64,000 nt of DNA. Origin: CCMP332 sp040218795 (GTDB lineage Bacteria > Bacteroidota > Bacteroidia > Cytophagales > CCMP332). Below, piece after piece: positions 1 through 9,498 of this stretch. Under the pieces are notes generated by a model. The model was not told the origin of the DNA. It saw only the letters and a program-made list of their open reading frames with translations, and did not search any database. Each line of letters opens with the position of its first letter. Position 1 is the stretch's first letter. The stretch lies in NCBI GenBank assembly GCA_040218795.1, contig JAVJQT010000002.1, positions 186,001 through 250,000 of the forward strand, given 5' to 3'. The translations under genes were made by a program, and so were the position numbers.

Positions 1-2
1 TC

Positions 3-470
3 ATAGAAATGGATGAAGATGTAAAAATAAAAACGGAGAAACCTGTTAAAATTTATCTTCAACTTCCGGATTTGAAATTTGCTGAAGTTAGTGAAGTAAG
101 CAAATTGAGTACAAAATCCGTCATTAAAATTGAAGAACTGAGTATTGAAGCGACCGGCGCGTCAAAATCTAATTTTATTTTAGATGTAAAAACATTGAGA
201 ATCAGCTTGTCGGGATCAAGTAGCCTAAGAGCCACCGGATATGCGGTAAGACAAAAAATTAAAATGGAAGAAGCCAGTAAATACGAGGCCAGTCAATTGA
301 AATCCGAGGATATTGATATTGCAGCAAGCAGCGCAAGTAAAGCGGAAATTCTGGCTTTCAATAGCATATTTGGCGATTTAAGCGAGGCTTCTCAATGTGT
401 TTATTACGGCGAACCTAAAAAAGTAGATGTTACAACAAGCGATGCCGCAAGCATATCACAATTGAAATAA
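3..470 (+). CDS. GIN-domain (DUF2807) protein, 3' end only
   Basis: The reading frame is open to the left edge of the window, so the visible 156 codons are the C-terminal part of a longer gene; the ATG at 9 is probably internal. The protein is made of short alternating strands rich in Ser, Ala and Lys, with recurring phrases such as SxASK, EASKYEASQLKSED and DIAASSASKAEI. This is the pattern of the putative auto-transporter adhesin head GIN domain (DUF2807), a right-handed beta-helix-like fold common in Bacteroidota exported proteins. A signal peptide would lie outside the window. The function of these proteins is not established. It is followed on the same strand by a sensor kinase pair after a 103-base gap. 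The family call rests on composition and repeat style only. Confidence 0.65.
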   Translation: MEMDEDVKIKTEKPVKIYLQLPDLKFAEVSEVSKLSTKSVIKIEELSIEATGASKSNFILDVKTLRISLSGSSSLRATGYAVRQKIKMEEASKYEASQLKSEDIDIAASSASKAEILAFNSIFGDLSEASQCVYYGEPKKVDVTTSDAASISQLK

Positions 471-573
471 ATACTGAAAATTGGACCGCTTGATCATCTG
501 ATCTTAAATTTTCACCGTTTAAAATAATTGAGCTATAACATTTGAACCGCTTTGATAGCTTTGAATATTAATT

Positions 574-1629
574 ATGGCTATTTCAAAGAAATTATCATAT
601 CTCTTTCTTCAACTGAGTACAATCGTCCTTTATACCTTATTTATAGGTGGGCTGATGTATTTCTATGGGGATTTTAAGCTGAATTATCTCATTGAAGCCA
701 GCTTTTTTATTAGCCTTTTCATCTTAAACACGCATTTACTTAGACATTTCATCATTCGATACGATTGGTTTAGTTTAAAATTCAACAAGCTGATCCTAAG
801 AGTCATAGCTATTTCAATTGTAATGGGAATAGTATTTTTCCCTCAAAGTGTAGTGAATGCTGTAGGATGGCAAACCATCTCCTGGGCTGAATCATTTGAA
901 AGAGCCAATATTTTTTATCAAATCAGCATCTTTTCAATGTTGTTTTTGCTCTGGCTTCTCATTTATTTTTTATTCCATTACATATCCAATTATCAGAGGA
1001 GTTTAAAAATGGCGGCATTAATGAATGAAGCCGAGCTTAAAAATCTCAAATCCCAGCTGAACCCGCATTTTTTATTTAATGCATTAAATAGCGTAAGGGC
1101 ACTGGTTGATGAAAACCCTCAAAAAGCTAAAAAGTCAATTACAGCTTTATCCAATCTATTGCGATTGTCATTGCTTGCAGGTAAAAAGAAGGTGGTGCCT
1201 TTGTCAGAAGAGCTGGAAACAGTAAAGGACTATTTGTCATTGGAACAAATAAGATTTGAAGAAAGGCTTGAAACACGAATTCATTGTCCGGCCGAAAGTT
1301 TGAACTACAAAGTGCCTCCTATGATGCTTCAAACTCTTGTTGAAAATGCCATCAAACACGGAATTTCAAATTTAAAAGATGGAGGATTAATTGATATCCG
1401 CTCATTTGTATTGGAAAACAAATTGCATCTCGAAATCAGAAACACGGGTCAATATGTAAACGGAAAATCAAATAAATCAGGCGGCCTGGGGCTCAAATTA
1501 TCAAGAAAAAGACTCCAATTACTTTATAATGAAAATGCCTCATTAAGCGTGGCTAATGAAAATAGCAATACAGTATTAACAGAAATAATAATCCCAGAAT
1601 ATAAAGGCGATGAAAACAATAATAATTGA
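574..1629 (+). CDS. LytS/YehU-type sensor histidine kinase
   Basis: A 351-residue membrane histidine kinase of the His_kinase (PF06580) family that should pass phosphate to the LytTR regulator encoded next. Four hydrophobic segments (about residues 8-30, 38-60, 72-95 and 112-137) form the membrane sensor, with no periplasmic domain of note. The phosphoacceptor box LNPHFLFNALNS has His165. The ATPase part has the N box LVENAIKHG (Asn258) and a glycine-rich GGLGLKLS near residue 303. Length and order are typical of the family. The stop lies 20 bases inside the next gene, so the two are translationally coupled. A TAGCTTTG resembling a -7 promoter box lies at 556-563, but no TTTG sits at the right distance. 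The signal sensed is unknown. Confidence 0.93.
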   Translation: MAISKKLSYLFLQLSTIVLYTLFIGGLMYFYGDFKLNYLIEASFFISLFILNTHLLRHFIIRYDWFSLKFNKLILRVIAISIVMGIVFFPQSVVNAVGWQTISWAESFERANIFYQISIFSMLFLLWLLIYFLFHYISNYQRSLKMAALMNEAELKNLKSQLNPHFLFNALNSVRALVDENPQKAKKSITALSNLLRLSLLAGKKKVVPLSEELETVKDYLSLEQIRFEERLETRIHCPAESLNYKVPPMMLQTLVENAIKHGISNLKDGGLIDIRSFVLENKLHLEIRNTGQYVNGKSNKSGGLGLKLSRKRLQLLYNENASLSVANENSNTVLTEIIIPEYKGDENNNN

Positions 1630-2338
1630 CGATGAAAGACTTGCTCGACAGGAATTAAAAAATATGCTGATTCCTTTTGATGAAATTGAAGTGATTGGCG
1701 AAGCGGCCAATGCCGATGAGGCCATTGAAATGATTCAACAGAGCAATCCTGACCTTATATTTTTGGATGTTCAAATGCCCGGTAAAGACGGTTTTGAAAT
1801 GCTTCAGGAATTAAATTCTGTACCATCGGTCGTTTTTGTGACGGCCTATGATGAATATGCTTTAAAAGCTTTTGAAGTCAATGCGATGGATTACCTGGTA
1901 AAACCAGTCCAGCCGGAAAGATTGAAGGAATCGATTGGAAAATTACTTGAGGAATTTGATAAGAAATCAAGGACCAAGTCAGGAAAAATTGCCAGAAATA
2001 ATTTGACCGGAGAAGATCAGGTATTTGTAAAAGATGGAGATAAATGCTGGTTCGTAAAATTATCAGATATAAGAATGTTCGAATCCGACGGAAACTATGT
2101 CAAAGTGTATTTCCATAATTTCAGGCCACTGATTCACAAGTCATTAAATGCCCTGGAAGAAAAACTCGATGGCAATGAATTTTTCCGCGCTAGCAGAAAA
2201 TACATAATCAATCTGAAATGGGTTGAAAATATTGAAAGCTGGTTTAACGGCGGTTTAATGGTGCATTTGAAAGGCGGAGATAAACTGGAAATCTCCAGAA
2301 GACAGGCCGTTAAGTTTAAGGAGATGATGAGTTTGTAA
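1610..2338 (+). CDS. LytTR-family response regulator
   Basis: A 242-residue transcriptional regulator. The receiver domain (residues 1-120) has the acidic pair Asp7-Asp8, phosphoacceptor Asp53 in FLDVQMPG, Thr78 and Lys98. The C-terminal part (about 140-240) is a LytTR DNA-binding domain, with the typical FESDGNYVKVY and FFRASRKYIINL stretches. The start codon overlaps the last 20 bases of the kinase gene, so kinase and regulator form one unit. LytTR regulators bind direct repeats upstream of targets. No such site was identified here, and the targets are unknown. Such pairs are numerous in Bacteroidota and regulate varied functions. Confidence 0.95.
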   Translation: MKTIIIDDERLARQELKNMLIPFDEIEVIGEAANADEAIEMIQQSNPDLIFLDVQMPGKDGFEMLQELNSVPSVVFVTAYDEYALKAFEVNAMDYLVKPVQPERLKESIGKLLEEFDKKSRTKSGKIARNNLTGEDQVFVKDGDKCWFVKLSDIRMFESDGNYVKVYFHNFRPLIHKSLNALEEKLDGNEFFRASRKYIINLKWVENIESWFNGGLMVHLKGGDKLEISRRQAVKFKEMMSL

Positions 2339-2640
2339 ATAAATAGAAAATAGACTCAAGATTTCAAAATTTCTCGCTTTTACTTAAATCTTCTTATAGG
2401 AATATACTAACAACAATAATGCTTTATCAGGCATAAAAGTCACACTTTCAGTAAAAACCCAAAGTACGGAGACATGAATTTCCAGTTTACTTTACGACTT
2501 TATTCACATAGATTGTATTAAATCAACAATAGATGTTTATACTTTTAAGATGTCCGAAAAGAATAAGTTAGCTGATGTATTTCCGTTCTGAATTAATTAA
2601 AATACCTAATTTAGTTGGTGGATGTTTTTAATTTAACTTC
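2339..2640. other. 302-base intergenic stretch, no gene seen
   Basis: AT-rich sequence between the response regulator and the next lipoprotein gene. The longest open frame from an ATG (2474) is only 14 codons. No terminator-like hairpin with a T-run, no tRNA and no convincing promoter was found. A TAATTTAG at about 2610 is one base off the TAnnTTTG -7 consensus but lacks a partner box. Confidence 0.5.
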
Positions 2641-3522
2641 TTGAAACTAATCAATTTATTTACTGCAATACTTTTTTGTTTATCCACAATAATTGGATGT
2701 TCAGAAAAAGATGATGCAGACTCTCCTTCGAATAATCCTTATCAAAATAGAGATGACCTTGTTTCCAAAGTGATTCAGACAAGTACTTTAGTTAATGACA
2801 ATGGTGATACTTTAAGTAGTGGTATTTCAGAAAGCTATTTTTCTTATGCTTTTGACCCATTTGGTAGACTATCAACGATTACTTTGAACGGTGAAAACAA
2901 GGTATTTTTTGAATATGACTATTTTGATCGTTTTGAAAAAATTTATAAAGGTGATCGATTCTCAAAAAAACTTATTTGGGAATTTATTTATGAAGATAAT
3001 ATAGTCAATATTTATTTACACCAATACGACAATCCTCAATTGCTTTATAGATTAGAATTTGATGAAAATGGGAAACCAGTTTTGTTTACTTGGGTTAATT
3101 CTAACGTGCCTGATTCCACAATGAATATGATATGGGAAAGTGGTAATTTCATTCGACGAGAAGATTTGAGTAACTCAAATTATTCATATTTATATTACTA
3201 TGAATATTCCGATATAAAAACCAATGTATTGTTGAAGTATAGTCCCACAATAAATTATAATCTGTTTAGCTCATTTTCTTCACCAGATTTTGAATTCTAT
3301 TTTTTTAAGTCTAAAAATATATCAAATCGACATCTCTCATTATACTTTAAAGATGGTGATACAATCATAGATAGTGAATCCACCTGGAACATTATTCCAA
3401 ATGAAAATAATTATCCCAAAACCATCACCTTTACTAAAAGGTTTTATAATCTTTTTATAAATGGAGAGATTGTGAAAGATTCTGCAACCTCCACTTCTAT
3501 TCAAACATTTGAATATTATTAG
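2641..3522 (+). CDS. Lipoprotein of unknown function
   Basis: A 293-residue predicted lipoprotein starting at TTG. The N-terminus has a short charged start, a hydrophobic stretch and a lipobox STIIGC with Cys20, followed by an acidic linker SEKDDADS. This fits export and lipidation, probably at the outer membrane. The rest is rich in Tyr, Phe, Asp and Asn and reads like beta-structured repeats (FDPFGRLSTITLNG, FEYDYFDRFEKIYKGD, FDENGKPVLFTW). These loosely resemble the YD/RHS-type strands found in many Bacteroidota DUF4595-like lipoproteins. No catalytic motif is visible. It converges with another small lipoprotein gene on the opposite strand. Function is not recognised. Confidence 0.75.
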   Translation: MKLINLFTAILFCLSTIIGCSEKDDADSPSNNPYQNRDDLVSKVIQTSTLVNDNGDTLSSGISESYFSYAFDPFGRLSTITLNGENKVFFEYDYFDRFEKIYKGDRFSKKLIWEFIYEDNIVNIYLHQYDNPQLLYRLEFDENGKPVLFTWVNSNVPDSTMNMIWESGNFIRREDLSNSNYSYLYYYEYSDIKTNVLLKYSPTINYNLFSSFSSPDFEFYFFKSKNISNRHLSLYFKDGDTIIDSESTWNIIPNENNYPKTITFTKRFYNLFINGEIVKDSATSTSIQTFEYY

Positions 3523-3553
3523 TTAAGAATTCTCAAAAAAAAATCAGCAAGTT

Positions 3554-4081
3554 TTAATGAGCAGCTAAGTCAATATTGAGATTGACATAAGTAACCTCAT
3601 TAGGTTTCACCTCCACTGGATTTATAATGCTATTGCTAGAAACACCTTCATGAAGTCTTACAGAATCTTTGCGGAAAATTGAAAAAATACCCGAGTCACA
3701 GGTAATTTCGAAAAAACCATCGCCAAACGTAGAAATAGAACTTATCAATAAGTGCTTCACAGAATCTGAATGAATAAAAATATCGATAACTCTTGTTGAA
3801 TCTTGATTATAATATATTCGATTTACAGTAAAAATAGAGACTGTGTCTGTTAACCAAATATCGCTTTCTAAAGTATTAAGAAAACAAGTATTCCTATCTA
3901 CATCTGTAGTAGGCATGCAGTTTCCGGTTTGAATTGTTAAAGTGCCAGCAATGCCTTGAGAAATGGTTACTCTTTGTTTATTTTCTTCTATAGTTTGATA
4001 AATTTTTTCTTTTGGATTTGGCTCTTCATTCTTGCAAGAAGTTATAAAGAATACTATAACAAAAGGCATTAAAAATTTCAT
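3554..4081 (-). CDS. Small lipoprotein of unknown function
   Basis: A 175-residue protein with a lipoprotein signal: hydrophobic residues 4-14 and a lipobox FFITSC with Cys16, then a polar linker KNEEPNPKEK. The mature part is probably beta-rich and has a Cys pair (CMPTTDVDRNTC) that could form a disulfide in the periplasm. No family is recognised. It is convergent with the preceding lipoprotein gene (31 bases between stops). It is separated by 165 bases from the hemW stop on the same strand, so it is probably transcribed alone or by readthrough. Confidence 0.65.
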   Translation of the reverse strand: MKFLMPFVIVFFITSCKNEEPNPKEKIYQTIEENKQRVTISQGIAGTLTIQTGNCMPTTDVDRNTCFLNTLESDIWLTDTVSIFTVNRIYYNQDSTRVIDIFIHSDSVKHLLISSISTFGDGFFEITCDSGIFSIFRKDSVRLHEGVSSNSIINPVEVKPNEVTYVNLNIDLAAH

Positions 4082-4246
4082 ACTTAAAATTACAATCTAC
4101 TTAAGTATCTCCCTAATAAGATTCTTATATCATCAAAAAAGCTTATAGCTGAATTTAATTTTTTTTTTGAGCAATGGAATTGCTTTAGATATGTTTAACA
4201 TTGAGTCCTTATTAAGATCCACGAAAAGGAGATGATGAGTCTTTGA

Positions 4247-5371
4247 TCATACAACAAAAAGATCTGAGGCAATTTGATCAGCCAATAACTTACCATTTTC
4301 ACTTAATATGTAGGCATTAGATTTTTCGATGATCAACCCTTTATTAATGTAGGCAATGAGGACAGCTTTAATAGTTGGAAATAATTCTGAATTTTGAATT
4401 TTGAATTTATCAACTCCCCACTTAGTTCTGAGTCCTGTCATCAGCATTTCATTAAAGATATTCGAAGGACTCAATAGCTCGGTATTTCTATTTAAAGTAC
4501 CTGATTTTACTCCATTTATATACAGCGCATTATTAGAGGGGTTAATTCTGCGACTTTCACCGTCAAAAGAATGCGCAGAAGGCCCTATGCCCAAATACTT
4601 TTTTCCCAGCCAATAATTTGTATTGTGCATTGCATATGAACCTTCTCTGGCAAAATTTGAAATCTCGTATTGTTCAAATTCCCAATCGCTCAATAATTTT
4701 TTCATTTCCCGATACTCTGAAACGACCTCATCTTCATCTTTTTCTTTCAAGCGTCCCTTTTTTTTCCAGTTTCCAAAAACAGTTTTTTCTTCAATAGTAA
4801 GGGCATACATTGAAAGGTGCTGAATTTCTTTATTTTCTAAGATATCGAGTTCCTTTTTTATAGTACCGGGTTTTCTTCCCGGAATGCCATAAATAAAATC
4901 CACATTTAACTTTTTAAACCCACTATTAATCGCGTTTTCAATCGATTTTATGGCTTCTTTACTATTATGACTGCGGTTTAAAAAACTTAGAATCTCATCG
5001 TCAAAAGATTGCACTCCAATGCTTAAACGTTGTATTCCTATTTCTTTAAGACTTTTTAAATAACTGACGTTTAAATCATCCGGATTGGCTTCAAGTGTGA
5101 TTTCTTTGGCAGTAGTGCGATCGAAATTGAAGTTTTTCTCAGTGGTTTTTATTATCGATTCTAATTGCTCAGCACTAAAAACCGATGGTGTTCCTCCACC
5201 AAAATAAAGCGTTTCAATTTTATTATTCTCGAAAAAACGGCTTTCATCGCTCAGTTCTTTGATAATAGCATGATACACTTCATCCACATTTTTGAGAGAG
5301 GTGGAAAAATGGAAGTCGCAATAATGACAAGCCTTTCGGCAAAATGGAATATGGATATAAATTCCGGCCAT
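4247..5371 (-). CDS. hemW: HemW, radical SAM haem chaperone
   Basis: A 374-residue radical SAM protein of the HemN/HemW group. The cluster motif is CxxxCxxC (Cys11, Cys15, Cys18, in PFCRKACHYCDF), followed by GGGTPS at 58-63, which contacts S-adenosylmethionine. The IGVQSFDD stretch and the C-terminal HemN_C region (FNEMLMTGLRTKWGVD) are family features. The short length, and the lack of the N-terminal extension found in true oxygen-independent coproporphyrinogen oxidase (about 450 residues), favour HemW. HemW is a cytoplasmic haem-binding chaperone thought to insert haem into proteins rather than a biosynthetic enzyme. It is divergent from the WecA-like gene, with 81 bases between starts. 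A haem-pathway gene (hemD) lies 2.2 kb away. Confidence 0.9.
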   Translation of the reverse strand: MAGIYIHIPFCRKACHYCDFHFSTSLKNVDEVYHAIIKELSDESRFFENNKIETLYFGGGTPSVFSAEQLESIIKTTEKNFNFDRTTAKEITLEANPDDLNVSYLKSLKEIGIQRLSIGVQSFDDEILSFLNRSHNSKEAIKSIENAINSGFKKLNVDFIYGIPGRKPGTIKKELDILENKEIQHLSMYALTIEEKTVFGNWKKKGRLKEKDEDEVVSEYREMKKLLSDWEFEQYEISNFAREGSYAMHNTNYWLGKKYLGIGPSAHSFDGESRRINPSNNALYINGVKSGTLNRNTELLSPSNIFNEMLMTGLRTKWGVDKFKIQNSELFPTIKAVLIAYINKGLIIEKSNAYILSENGKLLADQIASDLFVV

Positions 5372-5452
5372 TTAATTCTTGATTATCAAGTGAATTGACA
5401 TAAAATCAATATTTTTGAATTTGTTTGTAAACCGGCATCAAAGATATTTTTT

Positions 5453-6508
5453 TTGGAAACACCTCAATTTGAAATTTACGATTATATTCTCCCATTCCTT
5501 TGGTCTTTCCTATTGGCGGTTTTCGCTATTCCCTCAATCATTTTTGTTGCTCATATAAAAAATCTTCTGGACGAGCCTAATAAAAGAACCGTGCACATGT
5601 CACTGACGCCCAGGTTAGGCGGCCTTGCAATTTTTGCTGCATTCATGTCTTCCCTTACAATTTTTGGCACACTTGATTTCGGAATTCAGCAATTGTTGGC
5701 GGGATGCATTATTTTATTTTTTATCGGTTTAAAAGACGATCTGGTGTCGGTATCCGCTTTCAAAAAGTTTTTTGTTCAAATTCTTGCAGCAGGAATTATC
5801 ATATTTATCGGCGATATTAGAATTACCAGTTTTCAAGGTGTTTTCGGAATATTTGAAATAGATGATAAACTGAGTTATCTCTTTACATTTTTAGTGATTA
5901 TGGGTATTTCGAACTCTATCAATCTAATAGATGGTATGGATGGTCTGGCGGGAAGTATTTTATTAATAATTACGCTCTCATTTGGTCTTTACCTGCACTA
6001 TTACGGAGGAGAATATTATTCTGCCTATGCCATGGTGGCCGTTTGTCTGGTAGGTGGAATTTTGGGATTTCTTCGTTTTAACTTTAAAAATGCTTTAATA
6101 TTTATGGGAGATACGGGTTCGCTGGTCAGTGGATTGATTGTGGCAGTTTTGGCTATAAAATTTATTGAAATGAATAAGATTCCGGCAGGGCCTTCTGTTG
6201 CGGTATCAATTTTAGTGGTGCCCATATTTGATACGCTTCGCGTTTTTACAATAAGAGTTATAAATGGTGTTTCTCCTTTTTCACCGGATAAAAACCATTT
6301 GCATCATCAATTGCTAAAAATTGGATTAAAACAGGGTGAAACGCTTTTCGTATTAATCTTTTTTAATATTCTGGTAATTCTGATTTCAATTTATTTTTCA
6401 AATGCGGGCAACTCTACCATGATTACAATTCTTGCCGGTCTCTTTATTATTACCAATTTAATTATTGAGCTATTAGTGAAAAATAAGGTCAAGAAATCAC
6501 ATGCTTAA
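5453..6508 (+). CDS. WecA/TagO/MraY-family undecaprenyl-phosphate sugar-phosphate transferase
   Basis: A 351-residue polytopic membrane enzyme of glycosyltransferase family 4. It transfers a sugar-1-phosphate (usually GlcNAc-1-P) from a UDP-sugar to undecaprenyl phosphate, the first step for a surface glycan. About ten hydrophobic segments are visible. The active-site landmarks are in order: KDD at 94-96, NSINLIDGMDG at 154-164, FMGDTGS at 217-223, and HLHHQ at 282-286. The last resembles the HIHH motif of WecA/TagO more than MraY. It starts at TTG; no upstream ATG is in frame. Its end overlaps the DUF4271 gene by 8 bases. The specific sugar and glycan cannot be told from sequence. Confidence 0.88.
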   Translation: METPQFEIYDYILPFLWSFLLAVFAIPSIIFVAHIKNLLDEPNKRTVHMSLTPRLGGLAIFAAFMSSLTIFGTLDFGIQQLLAGCIILFFIGLKDDLVSVSAFKKFFVQILAAGIIIFIGDIRITSFQGVFGIFEIDDKLSYLFTFLVIMGISNSINLIDGMDGLAGSILLIITLSFGLYLHYYGGEYYSAYAMVAVCLVGGILGFLRFNFKNALIFMGDTGSLVSGLIVAVLAIKFIEMNKIPAGPSVAVSILVVPIFDTLRVFTIRVINGVSPFSPDKNHLHHQLLKIGLKQGETLFVLIFFNILVILISIYFSNAGNSTMITILAGLFIITNLIIELLVKNKVKKSHA

Positions 6509-7601
6509 AAAGTCTCTTGTACTAGTTCTGTTTTTATTTTTAGCCGCTAGCGTGAAGGTCAATGCTTCGCAGTACAACACAATTGAAGATCTGGTTTTCA
6601 AGTCGGAGAAAATTGACAAATCCAGTGGAATCCGGGTCCCGTGGAACGGCGCAAATACAAGTTCTTCTATTTTTACAAAACTCGATACCGCCTGGTCCGG
6701 AAGCCTAATAATAAACATTGTCCACCCGAAAAATTATTCACTATTTCTCAATAAGATCTTAATATACAGAGCCAAAGCTCCCGACAGCATTCAATTTACG
6801 TTAGAAGAACTGAGAAAAATTGGTCGAATAAAACAACTGGAACTCGAGCATTTTTCTGATCTTTTAAATAGCGGAAACCTAAAAGTCCGGCTGATTAAAA
6901 AAACGGATTCTATTGAGAGCTCAATTATAGACAAGAAGGAACGCATTATTCATAAACCCTATCTTGAATCAATATTTCTGGGCTTCTTTTTTGCACTCGC
7001 GATGGTTCGAATCCTGTCTAAAAGAGAGTTTGATTTTTATTTTTCCGGTAATTTTCTGAGGTCGCCCAGATTAACCATAGAAAAATTTCTTGGCGATAGT
7101 ATCAACCCCCTCTTGTTGTTACTGGCCATCTTAGTGTTGGCAGTATTGCTAAATACTTTTATATATGACTTTGATTATTTCAATTATGAATTCAGAACTT
7201 TTTTTGGTTTAAGAATTAACAACAACTGGATTAAAACCGGGCTTTTTTCATTTCTGATTGTCTTATATCTATTTCTTAAAAGAAGCTTTTATCTTTTTTA
7301 TTTATGGATCAGACAGGAAACGCGCAATTTTTCTTCGCTTTGGAGAACCTATCTTTTAAGTTTTAGTAATCTGAGTTTTTGGTACTTTTTACTTTGCAGT
7401 ATTCCCCTGCTCTTATTATCAAATTTAGAATTAGGGAATTATTTTCAAATCTTATTTTTTATATTTGCGGCTCTAAATGCAGTTGGTGGGATAATGACTT
7501 ACTTAAATTTCAACATTAAAGCGGATTTACTGACCATTTCGGGCATTTTAGCAATTGATGTCTTTCCAATCATTTTATTGGTGCATTTACTAACCTTTTA
7601 A
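6501..7601 (+). CDS. DUF4271 membrane protein
   Basis: A 366-residue protein with a signal peptide (about 1-22, ending VNAS). A soluble part of about 120 residues follows, then about seven hydrophobic segments from residue 150 to the end (for example NPLLLLLAILVLAVLLNTF and the C-terminal IDVFPIILLVHLLTF). This matches the DUF4271 family, found in Bacteroidota and commonly placed just upstream of a uroporphyrinogen-III synthase gene and near T9SS genes, as here. It overlaps the preceding gene by 8 bases and is 14 bases from hemD, so all three are probably one transcript. Biochemical function is unknown. Confidence 0.75.
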   Translation: MLKKSLVLVLFLFLAASVKVNASQYNTIEDLVFKSEKIDKSSGIRVPWNGANTSSSIFTKLDTAWSGSLIINIVHPKNYSLFLNKILIYRAKAPDSIQFTLEELRKIGRIKQLELEHFSDLLNSGNLKVRLIKKTDSIESSIIDKKERIIHKPYLESIFLGFFFALAMVRILSKREFDFYFSGNFLRSPRLTIEKFLGDSINPLLLLLAILVLAVLLNTFIYDFDYFNYEFRTFFGLRINNNWIKTGLFSFLIVLYLFLKRSFYLFYLWIRQETRNFSSLWRTYLLSFSNLSFWYFLLCSIPLLLLSNLELGNYFQILFFIFAALNAVGGIMTYLNFNIKADLLTISGILAIDVFPIILLVHLLTF

Positions 7602-7615
7602 TTTATTTCTGAGGT

Positions 7616-8404
7616 ATGAACAACACTGATACTAGCCTAATAGACGAGAGAAAGAAAAAAGTATCTTCTATTTTGGTATCACAACCCCAACCAAAGCAGG
7701 AAAACTCTCCTTACCATAAATTGGCCGAGAAATATAAGTTGAAAATAGATTTCAGACCATTTATAGAAGTTCAGGGTGTTCCGTTTAAGGAATTTCGAAA
7801 AGAGAAGATTGATCTTCTCAGCCATACTGCTGTCATTTTTACGAGTAGAAATGCTATCGATCATTTTTTTAGGGTTTGCAAGGAAGCCAAGGTGGAAATG
7901 CCACCCGATATGAAATATTTCTGTATTTCAGAACAGACGGCTTATTATCTACAGAAATACATAGTACTGAGAAAAAGAAAATTATTTACCGGTCATAAGA
8001 CAGTAAATGATCTTTTGGAAATTATTAAAAAACATCCGGAAGAGAAATATCTGTTTCCCTGCTCTAGCATCAGGAAGGATGACATTCCAGATTTTTTAAA
8101 GGAGAATAATATTTTCTTTAAAGAAGCAGTTATATACGAAACGGTGGCAAGTGATTTGTCAGATCTGGCGGATATAAAGTATGACATTATTGCATTTTTT
8201 AGTCCATCAGGAATCAATTCCTTGTTTATAAATTTTCCGGACTTTAAACAAAATAATACTAGAATAGCCGCTTTTGGACCAACAACGGCAAAGGCTGTGG
8301 AAGAAGCCGAATTAATACTTGATATTCAGGCACCACTTCCTCAGGCTCCGTCAATGACTGGAGCAATTGAACAATATATAAAAGAAGCCAATGGTCTTAA
8401 ATGA
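7616..8404 (+). CDS. hemD: Uroporphyrinogen-III synthase
   Basis: A 262-residue cytoplasmic enzyme that closes hydroxymethylbilane to uroporphyrinogen III in haem and sirohaem synthesis. The HEM4 family shows little sequence conservation, but the two-lobed pattern is visible: a first Rossmann-like lobe, with VIFTSRNAIDHFF at about 78-90, and a second with IIAFFSPSGINSLF and AAFGPTTAKAVEEA near the end. These contain the family's TSxNA and SPSG/GPTT turns. The roughly 30-residue N-terminal extension (DERKKKVSSILVSQPQP) is usual in Bacteroidota homologues. It is the last gene of the run that begins with the WecA-like gene. Confidence 0.87.
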   Translation: MNNTDTSLIDERKKKVSSILVSQPQPKQENSPYHKLAEKYKLKIDFRPFIEVQGVPFKEFRKEKIDLLSHTAVIFTSRNAIDHFFRVCKEAKVEMPPDMKYFCISEQTAYYLQKYIVLRKRKLFTGHKTVNDLLEIIKKHPEEKYLFPCSSIRKDDIPDFLKENNIFFKEAVIYETVASDLSDLADIKYDIIAFFSPSGINSLFINFPDFKQNNTRIAAFGPTTAKAVEEAELILDIQAPLPQAPSMTGAIEQYIKEANGLK

Positions 8405-8492
8405 TAATTAATTGATTCATTATTTTTAATATTGGCTTTTTATTACATAGTTTTAAGGCATTTTATAAAAAATTCGTGATACAAACGACATT

Positions 8493-9473
8493 ATGAAGAG
8501 AGTTTTACTGCTACTGGTTACGATTGTAACATTCTACCTTCCAGAGCTTTACGCACAACAAGACCCACTGTTTAGTCATTACATGTTTAACAACCTGTAC
8601 AATAACCCCGGTTATTCAGGTATGGAAGGTCAAACTGATTTTTTACTTATAGCCAGAAACCAGTGGTTGGGTTACAGCAGTAGCTTTGAAAATAACGGGA
8701 ATCCTGTTAGTGGAGTTTTTTCTTTTAACACACCAATTTTTAAAATTTCTTCGGGAATTGGAGCTACTTTTATGTACGAGAGTATTGGAGTTTCAAGAAA
8801 TGGTAATTTCTTATTGAATTATAGTTATCACTATCCAATTGCCAATGGAAGACTTGGCCTGGGTATTAGACCCGGAATTTTTTATCAGGCTTTGGATTTC
8901 ACAAAATTAAATCCGGTAGATCCTAATGATCCAAACCTATTAGGTGGAAATGAAACTCAGATGAAACCCGACCTCGGATTAGGTCTTTGGTACCAGGCTG
9001 AAAACTATTATGTAGGAGTAGCGGCAGATCACATGATTGCCTCAGAATTTGATTTTAATACCACGGATACTGATACATCGCAGGGTCTTAGGAATCAGTT
9101 AGTTCCACATTACACATTTACTGCAGGTTATGTTTTTGAAGTAACATACGAACTTAAAGTGACTCCTTCCGTAATATACAAAACGGCAGAATTTAATCAG
9201 GGCTATTTTCAGCTGGGAGCGATAGCGACTTACAATGACAGAATTTGGGGTGGCTTAACTTACAGACAAGGTGGCGATCTAACTGCTTTAATAGGAATGG
9301 GATTTCTCGAAGACAATGTTTTAAAAGCTGGAATAGCAATAGATTATGGATTGCAGGGTGACAGAAATGACGCGCTTAGTCCATTGTCTACAGAGGTTTT
9401 GATTTCGTATACACTGCCGGTTGCTGCACCTGGTGCAAAACCTGTGATACGAACTCCTCGTTTCAGACATTAA
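8493..9473 (+). CDS. porP: PorP/SprF-family T9SS outer membrane protein
   Basis: A 326-residue outer membrane protein. The signal peptide (1-21, ending LYAQQ) is followed by the family hallmark QDPLFSHYMFNNLYNNPGYSG. The remainder is a beta-barrel-like series of aromatic strands, ending in a hydrophobic strand VLISYTLPV before a basic tail. PorP/SprF proteins are T9SS components; some anchor a specific partner adhesin at the surface. The position directly before gldKLMN matches the porPKLMN order of Porphyromonas gingivalis, so this copy is the core-locus paralogue rather than one paired with an adhesin. A separate promoter lies between it and gldK. Confidence 0.9.
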   Translation: MKRVLLLLVTIVTFYLPELYAQQDPLFSHYMFNNLYNNPGYSGMEGQTDFLLIARNQWLGYSSSFENNGNPVSGVFSFNTPIFKISSGIGATFMYESIGVSRNGNFLLNYSYHYPIANGRLGLGIRPGIFYQALDFTKLNPVDPNDPNLLGGNETQMKPDLGLGLWYQAENYYVGVAADHMIASEFDFNTTDTDTSQGLRNQLVPHYTFTAGYVFEVTYELKVTPSVIYKTAEFNQGYFQLGAIATYNDRIWGGLTYRQGGDLTALIGMGFLEDNVLKAGIAIDYGLQGDRNDALSPLSTEVLISYTLPVAAPGAKPVIRTPRFRH

Positions 9474-9498
9474 AAGGAATTGGGCTTCATTCTCATAT

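Noticed and set aside
541..563. A promoter for the histidine kinase gene made of TTTG at 541 and TAGCTTTG at 556.
   Set aside because: Spacing of 11 bases is too short; an alternative TTG at 528 gives 25, which is too long.
4247..5371. Annotation as oxygen-independent coproporphyrinogen III oxidase (hemN).
   Set aside because: The protein has HemW length and lacks the N-terminal extension of true HemN; the haem chaperone HemW is the better call.
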